A stretch of 48,908 nt of DNA from Pseudomonadota bacterium (GTDB taxonomy: Bacteria; Pseudomonadota; Alphaproteobacteria; Rhizobiales; Devosiaceae), in the NCBI GenBank assembly GCA_023431205.1, contig JAEYXQ010000156.1, forward strand, positions 1 through 48,908, given 5' to 3'. Below are positions 40,527-48,869 of the stretch, piece by piece (the stretch's first letter is position 1; each line of letters begins with the position of its first letter). The translations under genes were made by a program, and so were the position numbers. The notes beneath the pieces were generated by a model, which worked only from the letters and a program-made list of their open reading frames with translations, was not told the origin of the DNA and made no database searches.

Positions 40527-41747
40527 ATGCCGCAAGTGGATCGCTTCGATGTCATCGTTGTCGGAGGAGGGCCGGTAGGCCTCAGCATGGCCCTGGCGCT
40601 GGTGCAGTCCGCCCGCGGCATGCGCATGGCGCTGGTGGACAGGCGGCCCCTGACGGTGCCGAACGACAACCGCGCCTCTGCGATTGCCGCATCGGTTCGG
40701 CGCCTGTTCGAGGCGCTCGGTGTCTGGTCCAGCATGGAGGACGCGGCCCAGCCGATCCGCGAGATGCGCATCACCGATTCCGGCAGAGGTGATATCGCCC
40801 GTCCGCTGTTCCTCACCTTCGACGGTGAAGTCGGCCCCGGCGAGCCTTTCGCCCACATGGTCCCGAACTCTGCCTCGATCGGCGCCCTGCTGTTAGCGTT
40901 GGGTGAGGCGGTGACGATCGTTGCCCAGGCCGAAATTGCAGCTTTTGCCGATGCCGGGTCTGAGGCCCATCTCGATCTTGCGGACGGCCGCCGGCTCGTG
41001 GCTCCGCTGGTCATTGCCGCCGATGGCGGCCAGTCCGCCCTGCGCCGCATGGCCGGCATCAGCACGCTTGGGCACGACTATGGCCAGACCGGCCTCGTTG
41101 CCACCATTGCCCACGAACTGCCGCATGACGGCGTCGCCTACGAACACTTTCGGCCTGCCGGTCCCTTTGCGAGCTTGCCGCTGCCGGGCAACCGCTCCTC
41201 GCTGGTGTGGACCGAAACCACCGCCGAGGCGTCGCGCCTGCTCAATCTCGACAAGGCGGCACTTGCGGGTGAGATCGAGGCCGCCATGGGCTCCTCGCTT
41301 GGCGCCGTGACGGTGGAAGACAAGCTCGCCGGCTTCCCCCTGCGGCTCCAGATTGCGCGCGGATTCGTCGGCCCGCGCCTCGCCCTGGTCGGCGATGCCG
41401 CCCACGTCATTCACCCGATCGCAGGGCAGGGGCTCAATCTGGGGCTCAAGGATGTTGCCGCGCTTGCAGAGGTGGTGGTGGAGGCCCTGCGCCTCGGGCT
41501 CGATGCCGGCGCGCCCGACGTGCTTGCCCGCTACCAGCGCTGGCGCCGGCTCGACACCGCCGCCATGGCCGCTGCCACCGACGGGCTGAACCGGCTGTTC
41601 TCCAATGACATGGCGCCGGTGCGCGCGCTGCGTGATCTCGGGCTGGGTCTGGTCGATCGCACCCCGCTGGCTAAGTCCGCCTTCATCCGCACGGCCGCGG
41701 GTGTCGGCGGCAACAATCCGCGCCTCCTCAGCGGCCTGCCGATCTGA
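40527..41747 (+). CDS. UbiH/UbiF/COQ6-family ubiquinone biosynthesis hydroxylase
   Basis: This 406-aa FAD-dependent monooxygenase has the N-terminal dinucleotide fold (FDVIVVGGGPVGLSMALAL), the RASAIAASVRRLFEALGVW segment of UbiH-type proteins, and the second FAD motif LVGDAAHVIHPIAGQGLNLG then LKDVAALAEVV. It hydroxylates a ring position of the ubiquinone precursor; which carbon cannot be told. The start is the ATG at 40527, with AAGGAG 6 nt before it; earlier in-frame ATGs lack such a site. It is divergent from glnK across a 257-nt control region. Confidence 0.92.
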   Translation: MPQVDRFDVIVVGGGPVGLSMALALVQSARGMRMALVDRRPLTVPNDNRASAIAASVRRLFEALGVWSSMEDAAQPIREMRITDSGRGDIARPLFLTFDGEVGPGEPFAHMVPNSASIGALLLALGEAVTIVAQAEIAAFADAGSEAHLDLADGRRLVAPLVIAADGGQSALRRMAGISTLGHDYGQTGLVATIAHELPHDGVAYEHFRPAGPFASLPLPGNRSSLVWTETTAEASRLLNLDKAALAGEIEAAMGSSLGAVTVEDKLAGFPLRLQIARGFVGPRLALVGDAAHVIHPIAGQGLNLGLKDVAALAEVVVEALRLGLDAGAPDVLARYQRWRRLDTAAMAAATDGLNRLFSNDMAPVRALRDLGLGLVDRTPLAKSAFIRTAAGVGGNNPRLLSGLPI

Positions 41748-41749
41748 TC

Positions 41750-41965
41750 ATGCCGCGCTTCGATTCGACGGCCGTCTTGCGCGGCGAGTACGATGAGGAG
41801 ACGCGGGAACTGCAACTGTGGTTTCCGGACGATCCGGGCCCCTACACCTACTATGACGTCCCGGACGAAATCTATTTCGGCCTGCTCGAGGCCGAGTCCA
41901 AAGGGCGCTACTTCACGGCTCACATCCGCGACCGCTTCGAGTACAGGCCGCCCGCTGCGCCCTAA
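41750..41965 (+). CDS. KTSC domain-containing small protein
   Basis: This 71-aa protein shows the KTSC domain: YDEETRELQLWFPDDPGPYT, YYDVPDEIYFGLLEAESKGR and YFTAHIRDRFEY. The fold is a small beta-alpha unit found alone or next to lysyl-tRNA synthetase-like proteins; the function is unknown, with nucleic-acid binding suggested for some. It is 2 nt after the ubiquinone hydroxylase gene. Its stop overlaps the stop of the Trm112-like gene from the other strand. Confidence 0.85.
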   Translation: MPRFDSTAVLRGEYDEETRELQLWFPDDPGPYTYYDVPDEIYFGLLEAESKGRYFTAHIRDRFEYRPPAAP

Positions 41966-42192
41966 CCCCGAGCGCTGACGGCCCGCACCTCATCCTCGCT
42001 CAATTCGCGCGCTTCATCGAGGCTGAGCAAAGGCACGCCACGGGTGATCGGAAACGCCAGGCGTGCGGCGACCGAGATCAGCTCGCTGTGATCCGCGGAC
42101 AGCGTCAGCCGCGTCTTGGTCAACGGGCACACCAGCATTTCCAGCGTTCGGGGATCCACCACGTGGCGCGGATCTGTTGCCTGGGCCGGCAT
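41962..42192 (-). CDS. Trm112 family protein
   Basis: This 76-aa protein has DPRTLEMLVCPLTKTRLTLS, ELISVAARLAFPITRGVPLL and SLDEARELSED, which match the YcaR/Trm112-like proteins of Alphaproteobacteria. Only one Cys of the usual zinc knuckle remains (LVCPLT), so metal binding is doubtful. Eukaryotic Trm112 activates methyltransferases; the bacterial role is unclear. It is the last gene of thioredoxin/TPR - Lon-N - Trm112, and its start overlaps the Lon-N stop (TGATG). Confidence 0.9.
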   Translation of the reverse strand: MPAQATDPRHVVDPRTLEMLVCPLTKTRLTLSADHSELISVAARLAFPITRGVPLLSLDEARELSEDEVRAVSARG

Positions 42193-42857
42193 CAGTTGAG
42201 CGGCGCCTGGCTGCCGCCGCCGCGGGCGATCTCGTATTCGGTGAGGGCGATCAGCGTTTCCGCCCTCGCTTCCAGCGTCGGCGCTTCCAGCAATTGCTGC
42301 TTCTCGGCGGGGCCATAGGGGCTCACCATGCAGCAGAAATTGACGAGGTCGGCGGTGCCGGTGCGCTCGATCTCCTCCCAGTTGAGCTCGATGCTCGCAT
42401 ACTCGGCATAGTCGCGCATCATCTTGACGAAGCGGGTGCGATCCACCGCCTCCTCGCCGAAATCGCGGGTGAAGTCGTGCTCGAAGCCCTCGGCGCTGAT
42501 TACCCCCTGCCGATAAGGCGTCATCACCGTCAGCTCATGCACCAGCCGGAAGCGCGTTACCCCTTCGAGGATGATGAAGTAGCGGCTCTCCCCGCTCTCC
42601 TCAAAATGCGTCAGCCGCCCAAGGCAGCCAACGCTCTCGAGCGGCGAACGGCCGCGAGGGCTTTCCTCGCTGGTGTCCTCCGGCTGGATCAACCCAACCA
42701 GTCGGTCGCCCCTCAGCGCTGCGTCCACCAGCTCGATATAGCGCGGCTCGAAGATGTTCAGCGGCCGGTGCGAAAACGGCAGCAGCAGCGCCCCGGTGAG
42801 CGGAAACAGCGGCACCGAGCGCGGCAGGTCGGCAGGGCTGGCGGGGCGTCGCACCAT
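42192..42857 (-). CDS. LON peptidase substrate-binding domain protein
   Basis: This 221-aa protein is the stand-alone N-terminal domain of Lon (PUA-like). It has SVPLFPLTGALLLPFSHRPL then NIFEPRYIELVDAAL at the start, GCLGRLTHFEESGESRYFII and LEGVTRFRLVHEL in the middle. It has neither AAA nor protease parts. It may bind unfolded proteins or RNA. Its gene lies between the thioredoxin/TPR gene (2-nt gap) and the Trm112-like gene, a conserved trio. Confidence 0.92.
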   Translation of the reverse strand: MVRRPASPADLPRSVPLFPLTGALLLPFSHRPLNIFEPRYIELVDAALRGDRLVGLIQPEDTSEESPRGRSPLESVGCLGRLTHFEESGESRYFIILEGVTRFRLVHELTVMTPYRQGVISAEGFEHDFTRDFGEEAVDRTRFVKMMRDYAEYASIELNWEEIERTGTADLVNFCCMVSPYGPAEKQQLLEAPTLEARAETLIALTEYEIARGGGSQAPLN

Positions 42858-42859
42858 GG

Positions 42860-43810
42860 TCAGGAGAACAGCGCCGCCGAAAGCAGCCGCCGCCCCTTGA
42901 GGGTCGCTGCGTCCTTGGCGCCCCAGGCCTCGAACAGTTCCAGCAGCTTCTTGCGTGCCGCGTCCTCGTTCCAGGTGCGGTCGCGCTTGAACAGCGCCAC
43001 CAGCGTTTCCGCCGCCTCGATGCGCTTGCCCTCGGCGTTGAGCGCCAGCGCCAGGTCGAATCGCGCCTGATGGTCGTCCGGGTTGGCGGCGACCGCTGCC
43101 TCGAGCTTGGCCGTGCCGCCGAGCGCCGCTGCTTCACCCAGCAGGCGGATGGAGTTGGCAAGGCTGGTATATGCTTCGCCCTTGCGCTCTGCTTCCGGCA
43201 CCATGTCGAGCGTCGCCTGCGCCTGTTCGGCTTCGCCGGCAGCCAGATAGACCTGCCCTAGCCCCACCAGTGCTTGCGCATTCTCCGGCTGGTGCTGCAG
43301 CACCATGCCGTAGATCTGTGCCGCCTGGGCAAGATCACCGGCGGTCAACGAATCCTGCGCTGCAGCGAGGGCGTCGGCGATCTGCGCCTCGAGCGAACCC
43401 TGCTTGGGCTGCCCCGCCGGCGCGGCTGCGATCACGCGGTCGGCGAACCGGCGTACTTCCGTTTCCGGCAGCGCTCCCATGAAGCCATCGACCGGCCGCC
43501 CGCCGGCAAAGGCAAACACTGCAGGAATCGACTGCACGCCGAGCTGGCCGGCGATGGAGGGGTTCTCGTCGATGTTGATCTTGACCAGCTTGATCTGACC
43601 GGCCTTCTCGTTGACCACTTTCTCGAGGCTGGGCGTCAACTGCCGGCAGGGGCCGCACCAGGGCGCCCAGAAATCCACCAGCACCGGCTGCTCCAGCGAG
43701 GCTTCCATCACATCGGCGCGGAAATCGCGATCGGTCGAATCCTTGATCAGCGCACCGGCGGGGGAGCCGGTCGGCGCAGCGGGAGCGGCAGCATTGAACG
43801 GGGTCGACAT
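42860..43810 (-). CDS. Thioredoxin/TPR co-chaperone CnoX (YbbN-like)
   Basis: This 316-aa protein has a thioredoxin domain (about residues 20-135) with the full redox motif FWAPWCGPCRQL (WCGPC at 51-55) and VQSIPAVFAFAGGRPVDGF. A C-terminal TPR-like tail follows: AGDLAQAAQIYGMVLQHQPE, AGEAEQAQATLDMVPE and NPDDHQARFDLALALNAEGK. E. coli CnoX lacks a working CXXC, but many alphaproteobacterial members retain it. The likely role is protecting proteins for the GroEL system under oxidative stress. The start is the ATG at 43810. It heads the trio with Lon-N and Trm112. Confidence 0.9.
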   Translation of the reverse strand: MSTPFNAAAPAAPTGSPAGALIKDSTDRDFRADVMEASLEQPVLVDFWAPWCGPCRQLTPSLEKVVNEKAGQIKLVKINIDENPSIAGQLGVQSIPAVFAFAGGRPVDGFMGALPETEVRRFADRVIAAAPAGQPKQGSLEAQIADALAAAQDSLTAGDLAQAAQIYGMVLQHQPENAQALVGLGQVYLAAGEAEQAQATLDMVPEAERKGEAYTSLANSIRLLGEAAALGGTAKLEAAVAANPDDHQARFDLALALNAEGKRIEAAETLVALFKRDRTWNEDAARKKLLELFEAWGAKDAATLKGRRLLSAALFS

Positions 43811-44000
43811 GAGCGGGCAATGTCCCTTGCACGGCAGCTTCAGTGAGGCGTTTGCGGCGTGTTTGCGCCGCTGGCGCCGGGGTGGCAACCCCATTGCTCC
43901 ACAACTGTGACGCATGCGTCAAATTGTGGGTTGCAATCGGGATTTCGTTTGGGCATATAGGCCCCCGTTGCAGCGCTGCCAAGCACTGCGGCGACGGAGC

Positions 44001-44075
44001 GCGGGTGTAGCTCAGGGGTAGAGCATAACCTTGCCAAGGTTAGGGTCGTGGGTTCGAATCCCATCGCCCGCTCCA
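44001..44075 (+). tRNA. tRNA-Gly (anticodon GCC)
   Basis: A complete cloverleaf: acceptor GCGGGTG pairs with CGCCCGC; D arm GTAGCTCAGGGGTAGAGC; anticodon stem TAACC/GGTTA with loop TTGCCAA (anticodon GCC, positions 34-36); T arm GTGGGTTCGAATCCCAT. The CCA end is encoded (44073-44075). It is followed by a hairpin and a terminator. Confidence 0.97.
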
Positions 44076-44106
44076 ATCTTCCCAAGGCCGGCAAGCCTTG
44101 GGAAAC

Positions 44107-44137
44107 AAAGGGTCCTTCGGGATCCTTTTTGTTTTTC
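44107..44137 (+). terminator. Rho-independent terminator after tRNA-Gly
   Basis: AAAGGGTCC (44107-44115), loop TTCG, GGATCCTTT (44120-44128) followed by TTGTTTTTC. The stem has one G-T pair. A separate hairpin CCCAAGGC/GCCTTGGG lies just upstream (44081-44102). It ends the tRNA transcript. Confidence 0.85.
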
Positions 44138-44197
44138 CGGCCCCCAGCGCGCGAAGCGCTCGGCCAGCATCTCCCCACCCCGTGCCGCTGACAAAAC

Positions 44198-44215
44198 CCT
44201 GACACCGATGTCAGG
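44198..44215. promoter_or_regulatory. 18-bp palindrome upstream of the DUF6600 gene
   Basis: CCTGACACCGATGTCAGG is a perfect 7-bp dyad with a 4-nt centre. It lies about 160 nt before the DUF6600 start codon. It could be an operator or a short hairpin; no regulator is known. Confidence 0.4.
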
Positions 44216-44282
44216 TGAATTTCATCTTTTATTTCAAAGATTTAGCTGCAACCATCAGGCAGGCATCCCGTTAACGGCGCAA

Positions 44283-44329
44283 GGCTGCCGGGTTGTTGTC
44301 CCACCGCCCCCGCGAATTGCCCGGCAGCC
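44283..44329 (+). other. Hairpin in the leader of the DUF6600 gene
   Basis: GGCTGCCGGG (44283-44292) pairs perfectly with CCCGGCAGCC (44320-44329) across a 27-nt loop. It is 48 nt before the start codon. It could shape the 5' end of the mRNA; no known riboswitch is recognised. Confidence 0.45.
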
Positions 44330-44376
44330 ACCCGCTTCCCAAGCTCCCTGCGGGGGTGGACGTTCAAGGGTGGTCC

Positions 44377-45882
44377 ATGATGAAAACCAAGATGCTCGCG
44401 GGCATTGCAGCGCTGGCGCTGCTCGCCGCCTCCCCACAACTCTCCGGTGTTCCTGTGGTGGGAGTCAGCCCCGCCGCCGCGCAGTCGGTGAGCGTCAGCT
44501 TCAACCTGTTCTATGACCGGCTGGAGCCGCATGGCGTCTGGGTACGTCATGCGCGCCACAACTATGTGTGGTGCCCCACCGGGGTCGACGCCCGCTGGCG
44601 TCCCTATACCAATGGCCGCTGGGTTTATCTCGCCGACTACGGCTGGTATTTCCAGTCGCAGGAGCCCTTCTCCTGGGCGACCTACCACTATGGCCGCTGG
44701 TATGTGGATGCCGACCTCGGCTGGTGCTGGGTCCCGGGCACCAAATGGGCCCCTGCCTGGGTGAGCTGGCGCCGCGGCGGCGATGTCGTCGGCTGGGCGC
44801 CGCTGCCGCCGGAACGCGACGGCTTCTCCGTCTCGATTGAAATCGGCAATGTCGAAGTGCCGGAGGATCGCTGGTTCTTCGTGCCCGTCCGCCGTTTCGT
44901 CGAGCCGGACCTGCGCGCCTCGATCATCTTCGTGGATGACCAGCCCGAGCTGCTGACCCAGACCGAATATGTCGGCCCGGTGGTCGTGCAGAACAACATC
45001 GTCATCAACAACGTCATCGACATCGACTTCATCCAGGAGCAGACCGGCCAGGAGGTGCAGGTTCTCGAGGTCGAGGCCGCCGCCGAGCCGACGGACGTAA
45101 CGGAGGTGAGCGCCGAGGCCGGCACAATTTCGGTCTTCACCGCCGACATCGAGCAGCCAACCGAGGAAGTGGCGCCACCTGAAGCCGTTGAACCGGAGCA
45201 GGCGGCCACCGTCATCGCGGAAGAGGGCGGCACCATCGAAGCGGCCGGCACGCCCGATACCGAGGCAAGTGCCGACGCTGAAGCAGCGGCGCCTGAGGCC
45301 GAAGCCGCCGTCGAAGCGGAAGCAGGCGCCGATGTCGACGCCGATGCTGCTGTCGCAACCGAGGCCGAATCGGCAGCGGAAGCAGAGGCGACCGCCGACG
45401 ACGCCGCCGCCGGAGAGGATGAGCAGGCTTGCCCGCCGGAGCAGATGGTCGACGGCGTCTGCGTCGATCCCGAAGCTGCCCCTGCCGCCGAAGAGCCGGC
45501 TGCCCAAGAGGTGACGGAGGCCGAAGCTGAGCCCGCCGCCGAGGAGCCTGTCGCCGAGGAACCCGCCGCAGAGGAACCTGTCGCGGAGGAGCCCGCTGCC
45601 GAACAGCCTGCTGAACAGCCAGCTGTCGAGCAGCCTGCTGCCGAACCCCCGGCTGCGGAAGAGCCGGTCGCTGACGAGCCGGCCGCTCCCGCCGAAGAAC
45701 CTGCTGCCGAGGAGGCAGCGCCGGAGGAACCCGCAGCCGAAGCGCCGGCCCCTGCGGGTGATCAGCCGCCGTGCCCGCCGGAATTCCTGGTCGATGGTGT
45801 CTGTGTGATGCCCGAACCGGGTGCAGCGCCGGAGGCGGAGGCCCCGGCGGTCGATGAGGTTGAGGCCGCTCCCGCCAACTGA
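44377..45882 (+). CDS. DUF6600 exported protein with long acidic Ala/Pro/Glu tail
   Basis: This 501-aa exported protein has a signal peptide (about 1-36, cleavage near AAA-QS) and a DUF6600-like aromatic domain (about 45-150) with repeated W/Y-rich strands: RWRPYTNGRWVYLADYGWYF, FSWATYHYGRWYVDADLGW and WVPGTKWAPAWVSWRRGGDV. From about 230 on the protein is acidic low complexity (A/P/E/V), with a near-tandem EEPVAEEPAA repeat around 389-408. It holds two C-x9-C motifs, CPPEQMVDGVC (352-362) and CPPEFLVDGVC (466-476). The likely location is the periplasm or envelope; the function is unknown. AAGGG precedes the ATG at 44377 by 6 nt. A clear terminator follows. Confidence 0.88.
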   Translation: MMKTKMLAGIAALALLAASPQLSGVPVVGVSPAAAQSVSVSFNLFYDRLEPHGVWVRHARHNYVWCPTGVDARWRPYTNGRWVYLADYGWYFQSQEPFSWATYHYGRWYVDADLGWCWVPGTKWAPAWVSWRRGGDVVGWAPLPPERDGFSVSIEIGNVEVPEDRWFFVPVRRFVEPDLRASIIFVDDQPELLTQTEYVGPVVVQNNIVINNVIDIDFIQEQTGQEVQVLEVEAAAEPTDVTEVSAEAGTISVFTADIEQPTEEVAPPEAVEPEQAATVIAEEGGTIEAAGTPDTEASADAEAAAPEAEAAVEAEAGADVDADAAVATEAESAAEAEATADDAAAGEDEQACPPEQMVDGVCVDPEAAPAAEEPAAQEVTEAEAEPAAEEPVAEEPAAEEPVAEEPAAEQPAEQPAVEQPAAEPPAAEEPVADEPAAPAEEPAAEEAAPEEPAAEAPAPAGDQPPCPPEFLVDGVCVMPEPGAAPEAEAPAVDEVEAAPAN

Positions 45883-45905
45883 GGCCGCTGTCACCAAGCC
45901 GCACG

Positions 45906-45935
45906 GAAGGGGGCGTTCAGCCCCCTTCTTTTTTT
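45906..45935 (+). terminator. Rho-independent terminator of the DUF6600 gene
   Basis: GAAGGGGGC (45906-45914), loop GTTCA, GCCCCCTTC (45920-45928), then seven T (45929-45935). It is a perfect 9-bp stem, 23 nt after the stop codon. Confidence 0.93.
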
Positions 45936-46034
45936 GCGCACCGAACGCCCGGTGCTCCAGCAGGACTTGTCGAAGTGCTGCCGCCGCGGTGATCCTGCAG
46001 GTAAGGCCGAGAAACGGCCACGGGAGGCGCCTTC

Positions 46035-47021
46035 ATGCACATCTTGATCATTGGCGCGGCCGGCATGGTCGGCCGCAAGCTCACCGCGGCCCTAGTGGCC
46101 TCTGGGGCGCTGAACGGGCAACCGATCGAGCGGCTCACCCTTGCCGATGTGGTCGCGCCCGAATCGCCGCAAGGCGACATCGCCCATGATCTTCGCGCAG
46201 TCGACATCTCCCGCCCCGGCGCCACCGAAGCGCTGATTGCTGCTCGGCCCGACGTGATCTTCCATCTCGCTGCCATCGTATCGGGCGAGGCAGAACTCGA
46301 TTTCGACAAGGGCTACAGTATCAACCTCGATGGCACCCGCCTGCTGTTTGAGGCCATCCGCCACGAAGGGTTCCGCCAGCCCTACTGCCCGCGCGTGGTC
46401 TTCACCTCCTCCATCGCCGTCTTCGGAGCGCCGTTCCCCCAGAAGATCGACGACGAGTTTCTGCTTGCCCCGCGCACCAGCTACGGCACGCAGAAGGCGA
46501 TCGGTGAACTGCTGCTGTCGGACTATTCCCGCCGAGGCATCTTCGACGGCATCGGTATCCGCCTGCCCACCATCTGCATCCGCCCCGGCAGGCCCAACAA
46601 GGCGGCCTCAGGATTCTTCTCCTCGGTCCTGCGCGAACCGCTGGTCGGTCAGGAAGCGGTGCTGCCGGTTGATGAAAGCGCCCGGCACTGGCATGCGAGC
46701 CCCCGCGCCGCCGTCGGCTTCCTGCTCCACGCCGCCCAACTCGACACAACGCTCCTGGGCACCAGGCGCAACCTCAACATGCCGGGCCTCTCCGCCACCG
46801 TTGGGGAGCAGATCGAAGCGTTGCGGCGAGTCGGAGGGGATCGGGCGGTGTCGCTGATCCGGCGGCAGCCGGATCCGGCCATCATCGACATCGTCGAGAA
46901 CTGGCCCAAGGATTTCGATCCCGTGCGGGCAAGGCAGCTCGGCTTCACCGCCGAAAGCTCGTTCGACGAGATCATCCGCATTCACATCGAGGACGAACTG
47001 GGCGGGAAGGTAGCTCCATGA
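46035..47021 (+). CDS. denD: D-Erythronate dehydrogenase DenD
   Basis: This 328-aa extended SDR has the Rossmann turn IIGAAGMVGRKL, the VIFHLAAIVSGEAELDFDKG block, SYGTQKA with the Y-x-x-x-K pair, and the IRLPTICIRPGRPNKAASGF segment that marks the DenD family. The family oxidises D-erythronate to 2-keto-D-erythronate in a four-carbon acid pathway. No DtnK/OtnK-like kinase, isomerase or aldolase gene is next to it here. The ATG at 46035 is the natural N-terminus. The 3' end overlaps the next SDR by 4 nt (ATGA). Confidence 0.9.
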   Translation: MHILIIGAAGMVGRKLTAALVASGALNGQPIERLTLADVVAPESPQGDIAHDLRAVDISRPGATEALIAARPDVIFHLAAIVSGEAELDFDKGYSINLDGTRLLFEAIRHEGFRQPYCPRVVFTSSIAVFGAPFPQKIDDEFLLAPRTSYGTQKAIGELLLSDYSRRGIFDGIGIRLPTICIRPGRPNKAASGFFSSVLREPLVGQEAVLPVDESARHWHASPRAAVGFLLHAAQLDTTLLGTRRNLNMPGLSATVGEQIEALRRVGGDRAVSLIRRQPDPAIIDIVENWPKDFDPVRARQLGFTAESSFDEIIRIHIEDELGGKVAP

Positions 47022-47764
47022 AGGTCGCAATCATCACCGGCGGCGGCAGCGGCATCGGCAAGGCCATCGCCGCGCGCCTCCACGCCGACGGCTTCGCCAT
47101 CGCACTGTTCGGACGCCGCCTGGAAGCGCTGCAGCAGGCGGAGCGCGAGATCGACGCCGGCGCGGGCCGTACACTCGCGGTCCCGGTTGACATCGCCGAT
47201 CGCGACGCGCTGGAACTCGCCTTCGGGGCGGTGATCGCCCGCTGGGGGCGGCTCGACCTCCTCGTCAACAATGCCGGCATCGGCGCGCCCGCTGTGCCGC
47301 TCGAGGAGATCACCGCGGAACAGTGGGAGCGGGTCGTCGCCACCAACCTCACCGGCGCCTTCTTCTGCACCCAGCTCGCCTTCCGCCAGTTCAAGGCCCA
47401 GGCGCCGCAGGGTGGCCGCATCATCAACAACGGCTCGATCTCGGCCACGACGCCGCGCCCGAACTCGTCGCCCTATACCGCCACCAAGCATGCCGTCGCC
47501 GGGCTGACCAAGTCGGCGGCGCTGGATGGCCGGCCCTTCAACATCGCGGTGGGGCAGATCGACATCGGCAACGCGCAAACGGATATGACCAGCGCCATGT
47601 CGGCCGGCGTGCTGCAGGCCAATGGCCTGATAGCCGCCGAGCCCACCATCGACGTCCGGCATGTGGCCGATGCGGTCGGCTACATGGCCAGTCTGCCGCT
47701 TGATGCGAACACCCTGACCATGACGGTGATGGCAACGCAGATGCCGTTCGTCGGCCGCGGCTAG
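47018..47764 (+). CDS. Classical short-chain dehydrogenase/reductase (SDR)
   Basis: This 248-aa protein has the cofactor motif TGGGSGIGKA (7-16), VNNAGIG (83-89), the active-site S140, Y153 and K157 (SPYTATKHA) and the INNGSISA strand. It probably oxidises or reduces a sugar acid or alcohol with NAD(P)H. It is coupled to denD by an ATGA overlap, so a linked step in erythronate-like acid metabolism is likely. It converges on the YihY/BrkB gene, whose stop is 4 nt away. Confidence 0.92.
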   Translation: MKVAIITGGGSGIGKAIAARLHADGFAIALFGRRLEALQQAEREIDAGAGRTLAVPVDIADRDALELAFGAVIARWGRLDLLVNNAGIGAPAVPLEEITAEQWERVVATNLTGAFFCTQLAFRQFKAQAPQGGRIINNGSISATTPRPNSSPYTATKHAVAGLTKSAALDGRPFNIAVGQIDIGNAQTDMTSAMSAGVLQANGLIAAEPTIDVRHVADAVGYMASLPLDANTLTMTVMATQMPFVGRG

Positions 47765-47768
47765 ACAG

Positions 47769-48869
47769 CTACTCCCGGCGCCCGCGGCGGTTGGCGGCCG
47801 AAAGCGCCAGTGCCGCCGGCAGGGCAAACGCCAGCGTCGCCCACGAGATCGGCTTGCGATCTCGCCTGGGCGCCCGGTCCTTCTCCTCGTCGGAAGCCCC
47901 GGCCGCCTCTCCGACCGAGTCGGCCACGAACGCGCCGCGGTTGCCCAGCGGCTGCTCCTCGCCTGTGGTGGAGTCCTTGGCGGTCTGGTGCTCGATCTCC
48001 GAGTTGAGCACGGCGCCGACGATCACCAGCGTGGTGGAAATCCACAGCCACGTCATCAGGCCGATCACGGCACTGAGCGAGCCATAGGTCGCATTCTGGT
48101 CGGTGAAGTTGGCGACGTACCAGGAGAACCCCACCGAGCCGAGTCCCAGCGCCACCACCGAGAGCGCCACACCCGGTGTGATCCAGCGCCACTTCGCCTG
48201 CTGCCGGCTCGGACCCCAGCGGTAGAGCACGGCAAGCATCAGCGACAGCACCACCAGCATCACCGCATAGCTGCCGATGCGCACCGCCCATTCGAGCCCC
48301 CCGCCCGGCAGGAAGGCCTGAACCAGAAACGGCATCAGCACCACCACGGCCAGCACCAGCACCACGGCAACGGCACCGCAGAAGGTGAACAGCAGCGCCA
48401 CCGCATTGAGGACGATGAAGGAGCGTTCCTCCTGCTCGTGATAGGCGACGTTCATCGCCTCGAACATGGCCTTCACCCCGGCGCTGGCGCTCCACAGGGC
48501 AATGGCAAGGGACACCAGCAGGGTAACGCCGAGGGCGTCGTTGCTCTCTCCGGTCAGCCGCGTCAGCTGTTCGCGCACAATGGAAAGCGCATCCGGCGGC
48601 ACGATGCCTGCCAGCAATTCCACGTGCTGCAGCACGCTCTGGCGATCATTGAACAGCCCGTAGATGGAGATGACGGCGTTGAGTGTCGGCACCAGCGACA
48701 GCAGCATGTAGAAGGTCACTCCCGCTGCCGTCAGCAGGATGTGGTTCTCGGTAATGTCGGCATAGATGCGCCAGAGCACATCCTTCCAGCCGCGCATCGG
48801 AATTTCGGTGGGATTATCGGCGCCGCGTCCGCGGCCGGGCTGGGTGGCGAGCGCATCCGGCGTCGACAT
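47769..48869 (-). CDS. YihY/virulence factor BrkB family membrane protein
   Basis: This 366-aa protein has about six membrane helices and the YihY/BrkB landmarks: ILLTAAGVTFYMLLSLVPTL near the start, ALWSASAGVKAMFEAMNVAY in the middle, and ATYGSLSAVIGLMTWLWIST toward the end. A charged tail rich in Glu, Asp, Arg and Lys follows. The exact role is unknown; members are annotated as envelope or transport proteins and earlier as RNase BN by error. GGAGAGAG lies before the ATG at 48869. Its promoter lies at or beyond the window edge. Confidence 0.92.
   Translation of the reverse strand: MSTPDALATQPGRGRGADNPTEIPMRGWKDVLWRIYADITENHILLTAAGVTFYMLLSLVPTLNAVISIYGLFNDRQSVLQHVELLAGIVPPDALSIVREQLTRLTGESNDALGVTLLVSLAIALWSASAGVKAMFEAMNVAYHEQEERSFIVLNAVALLFTFCGAVAVVLVLAVVVLMPFLVQAFLPGGGLEWAVRIGSYAVMLVVLSLMLAVLYRWGPSRQQAKWRWITPGVALSVVALGLGSVGFSWYVANFTDQNATYGSLSAVIGLMTWLWISTTLVIVGAVLNSEIEHQTAKDSTTGEEQPLGNRGAFVADSVGEAAGASDEEKDRAPRRDRKPISWATLAFALPAALALSAANRRGRRE

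Larger units (their letters stand above)
44076..44376. other. 301-nt gap: tRNA terminators and leader of the DUF6600 gene
   Basis: No gene is seen. The first part holds two hairpins after the tRNA (44081-44102 and the terminator at 44107-44137). The second part carries an 18-bp palindrome (44198-44215), an AT-rich stretch (44217-44242, such as AATTTCATC and TTTTATTTCAAAG) and a 10-bp-stem hairpin (44283-44329) before the DUF6600 start codon. This arrangement fits a promoter and structured leader. Confidence 0.5.

Noticed and set aside
44242..45897. 551-aa minus-strand frame opposite the DUF6600 gene
   Set aside because: Its Gly/Leu/Arg-rich, repetitive sequence is the antisense of the Ala/Pro/Glu tail. 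The sense strand has a signal peptide and a terminator.
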